64,000 nt of DNA from positions 2,721,741 to 2,785,740 of the forward strand of contig NZ_CP110848.1 of NCBI RefSeq assembly GCF_026240635.1, in the 5' to 3' direction. The position numbers and the translations under genes are program-made. Shown piece after piece: positions 9,612 to 18,149 of this stretch (position 1 is its first letter; each line of letters begins with the position of its first letter). The stretch is from Trichothermofontia sichuanensis B231 (lineage in GTDB: Bacteria > Cyanobacteriota > Cyanobacteriia > B231). The notes under the pieces are model-generated. The model searched no databases and was not told the DNA's origin. It saw only the letters and a program-made list of their open reading frames with translations.

Positions 9612-10841
9612 TCATGCGCCTTCCCGACCTGGGGACGGTGCGACTGGCAGCACCTGCGCTTCTTCAGATAGGGGAGGAGCATCGGCCTCTGGAGAATTGG
9701 GTGTAGGTGCTTGGGCTACCCAGGGACGCAGGTGGTCGGGTAAAAGGTTCATCAATTCAGCGGGGGTCAGATCCCGTTTGGCCTGAATCGCCTGGTGGCG
9801 GATGGCCGTCAGGAGGCTATGGGCTTCCTCTGGACTCAGGGTAATCCCCTGTTGTTTCAGGAGGGCGATGACCTGGTGCCGACCGGAATGCTTACCCACA
9901 ACGAGCCGCCGTTGCCAACCCACATCCCGGGGATCAAAGGGTTCGTAGGTGGTGGGATCTCGCAAAATACTATGGGCATGAATCCCGGCTTCATGGGCAA
10001 AGGCATTACTCCCCACGATCGCCTTCCAGGGGGGGACATGGCTACCGGAGGCGTGTTCAACCAAACGAGACAGTTCCAACAACCGTCGGGTATCCACGCC
10101 CACATCCAGGTGATAGATCCGCTTGAGGGCCATGACCACTTCTTCGAGGGCTGCATTGCCAGCCCGTTCCCCTAACCCATTGACGGTGGTATTGACTGAA
10201 GTGGCTCCCGCCCGCAACCCAGCGAGGGCATTGGCTGTGGCTAGCCCTAAATCATTATGGGTATGAATTTCGACGGGAATGCTCAAGGTGTTGACGAGTT
10301 GGCGCACCTGTTCGTAGGTGGTAAAGGGGTCCAGAATGCCAACCGTATCGCAAAATCGGAAGCGGGATGCCCCTAACTCCTGGGCATAGAGGGCGATCTC
10401 CCGGAGGGCATGGCCAGTTGCCCGTGAGGCATCTTCCCCCCCGACCGCGACAAATAGGTCGTGATCCAGTGCCGCCATGACGGCATCGCGTAACTGTTGA
10501 AGCATCACTCCCCACTGGCCGTGGAACTTGGCTTCCACCTGGACGTCGGAAACGGGAACCGCGATATGCACCCGCGTCAGACCACAGGCGATCGAGGCTT
10601 GAATATCACTCACCACAGCTCGATTCCAGCCTAGCAGATTAGCCTTGAGTCCTTGTTGGCAAATCGCGGCGATCGCCTGGGCCTCTTCACCCCCCATTGC
10701 TGGAATTCCGACTTCCAACTCCTGGACGCCAATCTCATCGAGAACTTTAGCGATCGCAATTTTTTCGGCAGCATTAAAGGCAACCCCAGCGGCCTGTTCG
10801 CCATCGCGGAGGGTTGTATCATTGATGTGAATGGTAGACAT
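9612..10841 (-). CDS. nifV: Homocitrate synthase NifV
   Basis: 409 residues from the ATG at 10841, which has a good ribosome site (AAGG); the frame also offers a TTG two codons earlier. It condenses acetyl-CoA and 2-oxoglutarate to homocitrate, the organic ligand of the nitrogenase FeMo cofactor. Visible motifs are [10 protein letters not shown] at the N-terminus, the metal-binding [12 protein letters not shown] and the [13 protein letters not shown] block. The C-terminus ends in a Pro/Glu-rich tail of about 30 residues not expected to be catalytic. No other nif gene is in the window. It could alternatively be an isopropylmalate synthase-like enzyme, but the N-terminal sequence favours NifV. 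Confidence 0.88.
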   Translation of the reverse strand: MSTIHINDTTLRDGEQAAGVAFNAAEKIAIAKVLDEIGVQELEVGIPAMGGEEAQAIAAICQQGLKANLLGWNRAVVSDIQASIACGLTRVHIAVPVSDVQVEAKFHGQWGVMLQQLRDAVMAALDHDLFVAVGGEDASRATGHALREIALYAQELGASRFRFCDTVGILDPFTTYEQVRQLVNTLSIPVEIHTHNDLGLATANALAGLRAGATSVNTTVNGLGERAGNAALEEVVMALKRIYHLDVGVDTRRLLELSRLVEHASGSHVPPWKAIVGSNAFAHEAGIHAHSILRDPTTYEPFDPRDVGWQRRLVVGKHSGRHQVIALLKQQGITLSPEEAHSLLTAIRHQAIQAKRDLTPAELMNLLPDHLRPWVAQAPTPNSPEADAPPLSEEAQVLPVAPSPGREGA

Positions 10842-10880
10842 TATCAAGACCTTAAATTTTAGTTAATCAGGCACTCTTGG

Positions 10881-10985
10881 GTTTACGGTGGGGGCGCTAC
10901 GCGCTGGCTCAGCGTTGGAGATCTTTTATTTGAGATCTTTTATGAGATAGTTGCTTATACTGTTTACACCAAAATCTCAGAGGAG
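10881..10985 (+). repeat. Family D repeat with duplicated GAGATCTTTTAT
   Basis: Starts with GTTTACGGTGGGGGCGCTAC, one arm of the palindrome seen complete at 63739 and imperfect at 53251, and ends with CTTATACTGTTTACACC plus AAATCTCAGA, which is shared almost exactly with 53317-53351. In between GAGATCTTTTAT is repeated at 10918-10929 and 10932-10943. It lies upstream of nifV, so it may hold part of the nifV promoter region. Confidence 0.6.
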
Positions 10986-11562
10986 TCGTTAATCAATCTC
11001 TTAATTTTTCAAATATCTTGACCATCTGTGGGCTGTCTAGCAAACGTCTAGTCATGTAAGGTGAGTCTCACACCTCCCCTTCTTTCTAGAAGATAGGGGG
11101 AGCCAAACCACTTTTGGTGCGATGGCTACCGTTGCGATCGTGAGGTACCCCAGTGGCGGTGACCTAGGGAGCACCGGCAGGATAACTGATGATTTCAACC
11201 GTATCCCTCTTCTATTATCCAAGGAAATGATCAACAGCGGCTTCTGTTCATAGAGTCTTAAGCAACTGGTGGTCAGTAGAGAGTAGAGCACGCTCAGGAG
11301 ACTGACGTATCACCGTTCGCAGAGCATCTCCACTATTTATCAGTTGTTGGTTAGGATTAGTGTTAGATGCAAACCTCATCAGTATACACGATCTATTCAG
11401 GCATTTGCATCAAGGAGGCATCACGAGAGGTCTGTCCACCTTGGGCAGAATCAAGTATTTAACAATATCAAAACAATATTAATAACTATGAAAATTTATA
11501 ATTGAATTGATGCAATAGTGATTACGCTAACACGTAAACTATCATAGGTTTTGGGCCATCAT
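10986..11562. other. Intergenic, no gene recognised
   Basis: About 580 bp of mixed, partly AT-rich sequence between the family D repeat and a family C element. Short reading frames exist on both strands but none resembles a protein family or has a ribosome site. Confidence 0.5.
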
Positions 11563-11652
11563 CCTAATTGACTGACAAAACTCGCATATCTTCGTTTGTT
11601 TTCCTCACCTCTCGCTCTTCACGTGAGGGGAAAACATTTATCAGTCAATCAG
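11563..11652. repeat. Short family C element (90 bp) with terminal inverted repeats
   Basis: Ends are CCTAATTGACTGACAAAAC on the left and ATTTATCAGTCAATCAGG on the right, inverted repeats over about 17 bases with few mismatches. An inner inverted repeat (TTTTCCTCAC ... GTGAGGGGAAAA) makes the whole element foldable. This is the smallest C copy in the window. Confidence 0.7.
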
Positions 11653-11656
11653 GGCC

Positions 11657-11703
11657 ATGATCTAGGACCCTGATCCAGGGTTATGATCCAGGGTTATGAT
11701 CAA
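11657..11703. repeat. Tandem 13-bp repeat
   Basis: The unit ATGATCCAGGGTT occurs about three and a half times; the first copy is diverged and the last is partial. It directly follows the family C element and precedes a broken Uma2 gene. Confidence 0.75.
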
Positions 11704-11725
11704 GTTAAGAAATAACTGTGCTCAA

Positions 11726-11935
11726 TCACTTCATGACCCGACTGGCCACCAGCAGTTCTGTATCCATTCGCCGTAATTGTTCAATCGGGACCAGTTGTAA
11801 AAATTGAGTCAGTAGAAAGAGCGAAATCAAAAGATTTTGTGGGCTTTCAGTCGGCATCTCAATGATTTCTCCATCTACAAACTCTCGCCGCCCTTCAAAG
11901 TCATTGTTGAGAGCTAAATAGTCTGTCAAGGTCAA
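11726..11935 (-). pseudogene. Truncated Uma2-family (PD-(D/E)XK-like) gene
   Basis: 69 residues starting MTLTDYLALNNDFEGRREF and reading VDGEIIEMPTES, the standard N-terminal third of Uma2/DUF820 proteins, which are very abundant in cyanobacteria and have a restriction-endonuclease-like fold. The frame ends soon after MDTELLV, where full-length members continue to the catalytic Asp and Glu-x-Val/Lys. The catalytic half is absent, so this is a remnant. It sits among repeats and I see no continuation in another frame. Confidence 0.75.
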
Positions 11936-12012
11936 TTTTGTGGTAACTATCTCTCCCCCTCCCCTGGCTTGCTCCTAAGTATACGCAACCCTGTTTGGGC
12001 TAAAGTGCAGTA

Positions 12013-12181
12013 CAGTTTTTACCTAATTTACTCAGTACACAGTTAAGGTTTGGATCTGGATCCTACTGGTAATCTTCATCCCCCAACTTCTTCTCCCAGA
12101 AAGGGCTAAGGAACCCCTCACCCGTGGGCTGCACCCAGCTTACCCAGGTAAAACGGTACTTTATGATTAAGATAAAGACTG
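12013..12181 (+). repeat. Family B repeat (MITE-like), 169 bp, both ends present
   Basis: Left end CAGTTTTTACCTAATTTAC(TCAGTAC); right end (GTACTTTA)TGATTAAGATAAAGACTG. The ends are imperfect inverted repeats over 26 bases. The inner part has the ACCCGTGGGCTGCACCCAG block and a degenerate GC core. The rest of 11936-12526 contains only short frames (such as a 70-residue one at 12118-12330) without family resemblance. Confidence 0.75.
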
Positions 12182-12526
12182 TAATAGATAAGATTTCCTG
12201 AATCAGGTGATCGCCGTCGGAAGGCCACCTGGACAATCCCCTCAATCTCAGAACGAGAGATCAACCGCTTATGCTCTAGACCAAATTGAGCAATAATGAG
12301 CAATAACTCTGCTAGGCCACTTTGATTCATGGCTTTCTGATGCCACTAGGCAGCCCGATCGCAGCCGTGACGAAGCCGAAGTTCCAGATATTTCCCCACC
12401 TGCTGCTGTATTAAATCTATGATGCTTTTAGGACAAGTCGTTATTCTGCAGGTGAGAGGGTACAACCACAACCAACCGCGACGGCTCAAAACTAAGCGTG
12501 ACTAAGCAGGGAAAGGGAGAGTACAA

Positions 12527-13612
12527 ATGGATATTGGCGTCCCGAAGGAGACCAAGGATCAGGAGTTTCGGGTAGGTCTGAGTCCGAGTAGTGTGCGGGT
12601 CCTAACCGAACGGGGACACCACGTCTGGATTGAAACGGGGGCTGGCCTCGGAGCTGGATTTACCGATGCGGACTATCAGCAGGCGGGAGGGCACATTGTT
12701 TCTGACGCGGCACGGGCCTGGAATCAACCCCTGGTAGTGAAGGTCAAAGAACCGCTACCGAGTGAATATCCGTTGCTGCAAGCCGGTCAACTCCTGTTTA
12801 CCTATCTCCATCTGGCTGCCGATCGCCCTCTAACTGAAGCTTTGATCGCCAGTGGCACCACCGCGATCGCTTATGAAACCGTTGAGTTACCGGATCGCCG
12901 CTTGCCCCTCCTCATGCCCATGAGCATTATTGCTGGCCGTTTATCTGTGCAATTTGGGGCGCGGTTTTTGGAACGGCAACAGGGGGGACGGGGAGTCCTT
13001 CTGGGGGGGGTTCCCGGTGTGCCACCGGGTCGGGTGGTGATCCTTGGTGGGGGCGTGGTGGGAACGGAGGCGGCCCGGATGGCGATCGGACTGGGTGCCC
13101 AGGTAAAGATCCTGGATGTTAATGTCGATCGCCTCGCCTATCTGGAAACCCTCTTTGGCTTCCAGGCCGAGCTACTGTATAGCCATCCCAGTCAGGTAGA
13201 AGCAGCCGTCGTCCAGGCGGATCTGGTCATTGGGGCTGTATTGGTTCCAGGCCGGCGGGCACCGACGCTGGTATCGCGATCGCTGGTGGAGCAAATGCAT
13301 CCCGGTGCGGTGATTGTAGACGTGGCGGTGGATCAGGGAGGGTGTGTCGAAACCCTGCGGCCCACCTCCCACACCGAACCGACCTATATCGAAGCGGGGG
13401 TAGTGCATTACGGCGTCCCCAATATGCCGGGAGCAGTCCCCTGGACGGCGACCCAAGCCTTGAATAATAGCACGTTACCCTATGTAGTGAAGCTAGCCGA
13501 TGAAGGACTCAAGGCGCTAGAAACCGACGCAGCCCTTGCCAAAGGATTGAACGTTCACCAAAAACGGTTGGTGCATCCTGCGGTACAGGCAGTGTTTCCC
13601 GATTTAGCTTGA
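12527..13612 (+). CDS. ald: Alanine dehydrogenase
   Basis: 361 residues, normal length. It interconverts alanine and pyruvate plus ammonium with NAD(H). The N-terminal substrate domain starts MDIGVPKETKDQEFRVGLSP, with the active-site lysine in LVVKVKEP and histidine in LFTYLHLA; the NAD domain has VVILGGGVVGTEAARMA. The C-terminus (VPNMPGAVPWTATQALNN) is also typical. In heterocyst-forming cyanobacteria alanine dehydrogenase has been tied to diazotrophic growth, consistent with nifV nearby but not proof. The ATG follows a purine-rich ribosome site (GGGAGAG). Single gene. Confidence 0.95.
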   Translation: MDIGVPKETKDQEFRVGLSPSSVRVLTERGHHVWIETGAGLGAGFTDADYQQAGGHIVSDAARAWNQPLVVKVKEPLPSEYPLLQAGQLLFTYLHLAADRPLTEALIASGTTAIAYETVELPDRRLPLLMPMSIIAGRLSVQFGARFLERQQGGRGVLLGGVPGVPPGRVVILGGGVVGTEAARMAIGLGAQVKILDVNVDRLAYLETLFGFQAELLYSHPSQVEAAVVQADLVIGAVLVPGRRAPTLVSRSLVEQMHPGAVIVDVAVDQGGCVETLRPTSHTEPTYIEAGVVHYGVPNMPGAVPWTATQALNNSTLPYVVKLADEGLKALETDAALAKGLNVHQKRLVHPAVQAVFPDLA

Positions 13613-13942
13613 TGGCCCTATCAGCGGCTGTATCAGCCGATCTCAAACAAACTCAATGTAACCTGTATACTGAGTAACTCAGGGACAAATCGAACCATAG
13701 TATGATACCGTATGCCTGTGTTGTCACTCCACGGGGAGTAAAATCCTTCTAACATTAGGGAAAGCTTATCAGCCATGCCTTTCTGACATTGAGTTCCTAT
13801 CAGATACCTAAAGACTTAGGAATTTGTTAAGAATTGACCGATGGAACCCAAAGCTTATAAAGACTTCCAGCCTTTGACCGTTTTTTCTCTACCCAGAGTA
13901 ACAAAAGTAGGGACACCATGTACTTAAGCGAAAGGATAGTAA
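13613..13942. other. Intergenic, upstream of an AT-rich gene
   Basis: 330 bp, increasingly AT-rich. A 6-bp GC hairpin (CGGCTG TAT CAGCCG near 13626) lies just after ald but lacks a T run, so I do not call it a terminator. No reading frame is supported. Confidence 0.45.
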
Positions 13943-15955
13943 ATGTATAGCGTTGATATCAATAATGAAGATGATTTAGTAGTGTTACTATCTTGGGATA
14001 ACGCACCAGAACATGTACCTGTGCTCAGGTTATCTAAACGACAAATTACACTCTGCTCTGACTTGTATAGATCTGGGCAACCATTAAACAATCGTGCTCT
14101 TTATAAAATTGATCTGTGGACACCTAGTGGTATTGATTATGATCTTTATGAAATTGTTAAAAAAGCAGGGATTACAGCCAAAATTGACTTGGTGGTAGTT
14201 CAGGCTTCTTCCGTTAAAAGCAATAGACCTTATAATACTAAAGCATTCGGCTGCCCGACCTGGCTGATTGTGGGAGATACTCACCACATGGTTGAGCCGA
14301 TTATCCGTATCACTGACTATGCTTGTACGGAAAAGTTTGATTTTGTCACATCATTCCACGATCGCCAGCATTTACACTGGTTCTTTGCGGCTGGTATTGA
14401 ACAAATTGGTTGGTTTCCTTTAGCCTCAGTTGAGGATTGTCCATCTCCCTGGAATGAAAATCGTATTGATCAAGTCGTCTTTGTTGGTCAATACGGTGCC
14501 TTGCATCCATATCGTAAATATCTACTCCAAAATTTAGCACAGAATGGTATACCTCTGGATGCATCGACTGTCCCTCGTGTGACTGCTGCTCAGAAATATG
14601 CCAATTCTATAATTTCCTTCAACTGTAGTTTGAATGGAGATATTAATTTAAGGAACTTTGAGATTCTCTCGGCAGGTGGTTTCTTATTAACCGATCGACT
14701 TTCACCGCAATCAGGGTTTGACTTAATCTTGACTCCTGGCGAACATTGTGAAACCTATAGTAGCCCAGAAGAGCTGATTGAAAAAGTCAAATTTTACCGC
14801 CAACGGCCTGATGCTGCCCTGAGAATCGCCCGTCAGGGCCATGAACACTATCAGCAGTTTCATCGTCCTGAAAAGAAGGCTAGACAGATCATTGATTGGG
14901 TTTTGCGAGGAAACTTGCCAGATCTGTATAACCCGCATTTAGATCAACGCTTTGCTATTAGTCGGCAATATCAGCATTTACTGAGTAGTCGTATCTTACT
15001 CTATGAAAAAATTCAGGAACTTCATCGACAGCACTTACAACTCTCCGTTCTCCTGGCACCAGAATGTCCTGCTATTCTAGCCCTCGACTTAATTGATTTG
15101 CCGAGATTATCTGTTTATGTGATGGAATCTGCTGGTGAGGTTAAGGAACTTGCCTGCCAAGCTGGCGTTCTCAGTCAACTTAAGTGTATTGGCCTCCAGG
15201 AAGCTAGTTCCCGTGTTTGGGATATTCTGGTAGTTATGGCTGATACGCCAACAGTACTGGATAATACTAAGGTATCAGCAAAAATTAAATATAGTTTTTC
15301 ATTACCTGCATCATTAGAAGACGGACGCCAGCAGTTTACAAATACCTGGTTCCTTTCGGTAGCTAAGCCCAACTGGGATCAACTCTTGCCACAGTTAAAA
15401 CCTCGAAAAATTCTTGAGGTTGGCTCTTACGAGGGAACTGCTGCTTGCTATTGCATTAAAACGCTATCTCCTTTAGTAGATAAGCTTGAAATCTTCTGTG
15501 TAGATACTTGGGAGGGTGGTATTGAGCATCAACGCGGAGGCGTTGCTGAATCAAATATGTCAAGTGTAGAGCGACGTTTTAAGATTAATACGGCCATAGA
15601 GGTTAAAAATGCAGCTTGTCCAGTCAAGTTAGTTTGCTATAAGGAGAAATCAATTACAGCATTATCAAAGCTGATTGCTCAAGGTATGTCTCGTTCTTTC
15701 GATTTCATCTATATTGATGGTTCCCATGAGGCTACGGATGTCATTGCTGATGCAATTCTTGCCTTTGAACTGCTCAGAAAAGGTGGAATCATCGCTTTCG
15801 ATGATTATCTCTGGGGTGGTCCTGTCCCTCAGCAACGGGATTTGCTAAGCTCTCCTAAAATTGCAATTGATACGTTCACTAATATTTTCTTCAAAAAGGT
15901 AGCTATTGCCAGCGCTCCACTGTACCAAATATATGCTACTAAAATCGCCGATTAG
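13943..15955 (+). CDS. Two-domain protein: CgeB-like glycosyltransferase plus SAM methyltransferase
   Basis: 670 residues. Residues about 1-330 resemble the glycosyltransferase family 1-type proteins with a C-terminal Glyco_trans_1_2 domain: VFVGQYGALHPYRKYLLQNL, then FNCSLNGDINLRNFEILSAG and the APGE-like LTPGEHCETYSS. Residues about 470-670 form a class I methyltransferase of the Methyltransf_24 kind: KILEVGSYEGTAACYCI (SAM loop), IFCVDTWEGG and DFIYIDGSHEATDVI. Probable role: building a surface glycan, inferred. The gene is clearly more AT-rich than ald or the RCK gene, as is the methyltransferase-like gene at 55080, suggesting recent acquisition. The ATG follows an AAAGGA site. Confidence 0.75.
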   Translation: MYSVDINNEDDLVVLLSWDNAPEHVPVLRLSKRQITLCSDLYRSGQPLNNRALYKIDLWTPSGIDYDLYEIVKKAGITAKIDLVVVQASSVKSNRPYNTKAFGCPTWLIVGDTHHMVEPIIRITDYACTEKFDFVTSFHDRQHLHWFFAAGIEQIGWFPLASVEDCPSPWNENRIDQVVFVGQYGALHPYRKYLLQNLAQNGIPLDASTVPRVTAAQKYANSIISFNCSLNGDINLRNFEILSAGGFLLTDRLSPQSGFDLILTPGEHCETYSSPEELIEKVKFYRQRPDAALRIARQGHEHYQQFHRPEKKARQIIDWVLRGNLPDLYNPHLDQRFAISRQYQHLLSSRILLYEKIQELHRQHLQLSVLLAPECPAILALDLIDLPRLSVYVMESAGEVKELACQAGVLSQLKCIGLQEASSRVWDILVVMADTPTVLDNTKVSAKIKYSFSLPASLEDGRQQFTNTWFLSVAKPNWDQLLPQLKPRKILEVGSYEGTAACYCIKTLSPLVDKLEIFCVDTWEGGIEHQRGGVAESNMSSVERRFKINTAIEVKNAACPVKLVCYKEKSITALSKLIAQGMSRSFDFIYIDGSHEATDVIADAILAFELLRKGGIIAFDDYLWGGPVPQQRDLLSSPKIAIDTFTNIFFKKVAIASAPLYQIYATKIAD

Positions 15956-16098
15956 TAGGTTAACACTAAGCAGGGCTGCTCCGGTGCCCTAACAACTGAG
16001 CCGCCAAAATTGAGGGTAATACGGTGCTAGTTAAGGTTGCCTAGGAAATGGCACTGTTAGCGGTCTGGGTTTACGGGCAGGATAACGGTTTTGTCTTG

Positions 16099-16977
16099 TT
16101 AACTGTCTTGAGAACTAGCGACTTCTGGCCATTTGCCAGCCACTTCCAACTGATCCAGCAGGGGAGATGAGTAAATAGGTTGGGGGGTGCCTTTCATGGC
16201 TAGTAAAGCCAGTCGATCATGAATTCCCTGGCTAGCAAATCCCTGACTAAACTTGTAGCATTCATACACCGAGGTGAAGCCACTGGCATGTAAACAATTC
16301 ACCAGGGAAGGCCGAGTTAACCAAAAACTTTTTGGGTTATCTAAGGAGGCCCAAGTCGCCTGTTCCCGCTCCTCCGCAGATGCGTTCTCTTCATGCTCTT
16401 TGTAATAGCAGCCCCAGTAGGTTTGCCCCTGATAGGTCTGCTGCACTGCCTGGGTCAGGCTAATATGGGTATCAATAATGGCAAAGCCCCGACAGCAGGC
16501 TACGAGTTGCTCGATAAACTGGAATACATCTGGAGCATCCAGATGATAGAGAATTCCCAGACATAAAATCACATCAAACTGCCCATAGTTAGCAACACTT
16601 AGGTTGCGGACGTCATCCTGAAAAATGGTTAGGCGATCGAGATGCCGAATGTCCTTCACAAAGCGCACCTTTTCAACACTGGCTTTGCGTCCCTCAATCG
16701 CGACCACTTCTGCCCCGTGTAGTGCAAATTCGATCGCATACCAACCTTCCAGACAGGCCAAATCTAAGATACGCAATTGTGACAAGGGGCAATGGGCAAT
16801 ATCGGCCACAATTTGGGTAAGCCAACGGGGCCGCACATCACGAGCCGATTGGTTGTCGAGGGTATAAATGCCGTGTCCTAAATGGATGTTATGGGCGGTC
16901 CAGGGACCATAGCGATCGATAATCGCTTGTTTGGCCTGTTCAATTTCGGCGGCAGACAGGGAAGACTCAGCGGACAT
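16099..16977 (-). CDS. Class I SAM-dependent methyltransferase (DUF1698/CmoB-like)
   Basis: 292 residues. The SAM-binding core is LRILDLACLEGWYAIEFALHG, followed by VVAIEGRKASVEKVRF and FDVILCLGILYHLDAPDVF, the usual motif order of Rossmann methyltransferases. The look of the core is that of CmoB/DUF1698-type enzymes, but CmoB itself is a tRNA enzyme with longer flanks, so the substrate is unknown. It converges with the glycosyltransferase-methyltransferase gene, a context of possible glycan modification. The ATG at 16977 is the only good start. Confidence 0.8.
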   Translation of the reverse strand: MSAESSLSAAEIEQAKQAIIDRYGPWTAHNIHLGHGIYTLDNQSARDVRPRWLTQIVADIAHCPLSQLRILDLACLEGWYAIEFALHGAEVVAIEGRKASVEKVRFVKDIRHLDRLTIFQDDVRNLSVANYGQFDVILCLGILYHLDAPDVFQFIEQLVACCRGFAIIDTHISLTQAVQQTYQGQTYWGCYYKEHEENASAEEREQATWASLDNPKSFWLTRPSLVNCLHASGFTSVYECYKFSQGFASQGIHDRLALLAMKGTPQPIYSSPLLDQLEVAGKWPEVASSQDS

Positions 16978-17096
16978 CGGCGTCTTTAGTTGTAAGGAAC
17001 CAATTCTTTAGATTCTGACCCGTTAAGGGCGATTGTGCAATGATAGGGGCCAGGGAAATTTTAGAGCTTACCGGTATAGGTTGATTAATTTTACTC

Positions 17097-17136
17097 TGGA
17101 GACGCGACGCAATTCTCCTGCGGAGACGCTACGCAA
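17097..17136. repeat. Short cyanobacterial repeat GGAGACGC(T/G)ACGCAA, two copies
   Basis: GGAGACGCGACGCAATTC and GGAGACGCTACGCAAT lie in tandem and supply the last codons and stop of the gene at 17129. The same kind of motif (GTTCGCGGAGCGTCTCC) occurs inside the CHASE2 gene near 22935. Such repeats are widespread in filamentous cyanobacteria. Confidence 0.65.
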
Positions 17137-17440
17137 TGGTCATAAATTCTACCTGGGGGATTAGAGGATCGCGCACGAGACCCACGCCGCTAAAGCCCAT
17201 GCGATCAAGGACAGATTTAACTTGAGGCTGGGAAATCCCTTCAATGCCAAAGTAGGAGGACAGATCTCGAGCGTGGGCGTTGAGGTAACTCAGGGCTTCC
17301 GCTTGCTCTTGAAAGAGCAACAAAAAGGCAGACTGGGTCGTGGGTACTGGGTCTCCCGTGTTCTCTGAGTCGGGTATTGTGGCAACTAAATAGCGGCCAT
17401 CTCGCCGCGATCGCAATACATAATACATTGTCACTTGCAT
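17129..17440 (-). CDS. Conserved hypothetical protein
   Basis: About 103 residues from the ATG at 17440 (MQVTMYYVLRSRRDGRYLVA); a start at 17461 adds seven residues. It reads as a compact soluble alpha/beta protein with LLLFQEQAEALSYLNAHA in the middle and VKSVLDRMGFSGVGLVRDPL at the end. I recognise no named family, though the regular composition and HIP1-like flanks look like a genuine conserved cyanobacterial gene. The stop codon lies inside a short dispersed repeat, so the C-terminus may have been altered. No signal or membrane segment. Confidence 0.6.
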   Translation of the reverse strand: MQVTMYYVLRSRRDGRYLVATIPDSENTGDPVPTTQSAFLLLFQEQAEALSYLNAHARDLSSYFGIEGISQPQVKSVLDRMGFSGVGLVRDPLIPQVEFMTIA

Positions 17441-17886
17441 GGCTATCCTCAACAGCAGCAAACTGACTTCTGATTGCCTACCTCCTCATTATGTGCCGAT
17501 CGTACCTTTGTTCTTACCGGTCCAGTGTGATCAGGGTGTTGGCGATCGCACGGTATCAAAGTTTTTACGGTTGGGGTAAACCGGGAAGAACCAAGATAGA
17601 ACGGTGTCCCTAGGTATGCCGATGATCAGCAATTAGGATAGTGGGTCCACAAGGCTCTGGCAGAGGCTACAACAGCGGGTGGGCCAAGCCTGTGTCCTAT
17701 CCAGCCGGTCGCTTGGAACCCAGTGCTCACATCAGCCAATGGGTGCAGGGTGCGCTGTCCGTGGGTTGGCAAATGTTGGATGCACTCTTATCCAGTTAGA
17801 TGGAACGCTTCGCATTGGCCATGTGCGGGGTCCAGAAGATAAAGTTAAACCTTCGGATTCAGGTTTGCTTAGGAGCGAGCAACTTC

Positions 17887-18077
17887 GATATTGAGCGACG
17901 ATCGTCGGGGTTTGAGATTTTGCCGAAGCGCTGGCTCGTCGAGCGCACCTTGGGTTGGTTCAATTGGTTTCGACGTTTGAGCAAGGACTATGAACTGTAC
18001 ACCAGTACACCAGCATGAGTGAAGCGATGCTTTACGGCGCGCTCATCCGGCTCATGATGGGGCGACTGGTTGCTTAA
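17887..18077 (+). mobile_element. IS5-type transposase remnant (3' end, frameshifted)
   Basis: One frame reads [20 protein letters not shown] and continues [20 protein letters not shown], the C-terminal signature of IS4/IS5-group DDE transposases, with the last catalytic Glu region (WLVERT). The frame then stops; the continuation SEAMLYGALIRLMMGRLVA is in another frame from 18015, after a short duplication of CCAGTACA. The N-terminal and middle parts are missing upstream, so it is a dead fragment. 17462-17886 holds nothing else I can support. Confidence 0.8.
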
Positions 18078-18087
18078 GTACTTAAGC
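18072..18087. other. Perfect 16-bp palindrome
   Basis: GCTTAAGTACTTAAGC, perfectly self-complementary, at the end of the transposase remnant and 62 bp before the start of the RCK-channel gene. It may be part of the old element's end or an operator for the downstream gene. No second copy was noticed. Confidence 0.5.
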
Positions 18088-18149
18088 TTTTGTTTACAAA
18101 TTAGCTCTAAGATTAGGGCTAACTGTCTAACCCTGTTGCTTGTTGTGAT

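Noticed and set aside
10881..10943. Duplicated GAGATCTTTTAT considered as paired operator sites for nifV
   Set aside because: The surrounding sequence belongs to a dispersed repeat also found at 53 kb away from nif genes, so a nifV-specific role is not supported.
12118..12330. 70-residue frame on the minus strand
   Set aside because: Its 3' part overlaps a family B repeat and it resembles nothing known.
13626..13642. CGGCTG/CAGCCG hairpin after ald considered as a terminator
   Set aside because: Three-base loop and no following T run.
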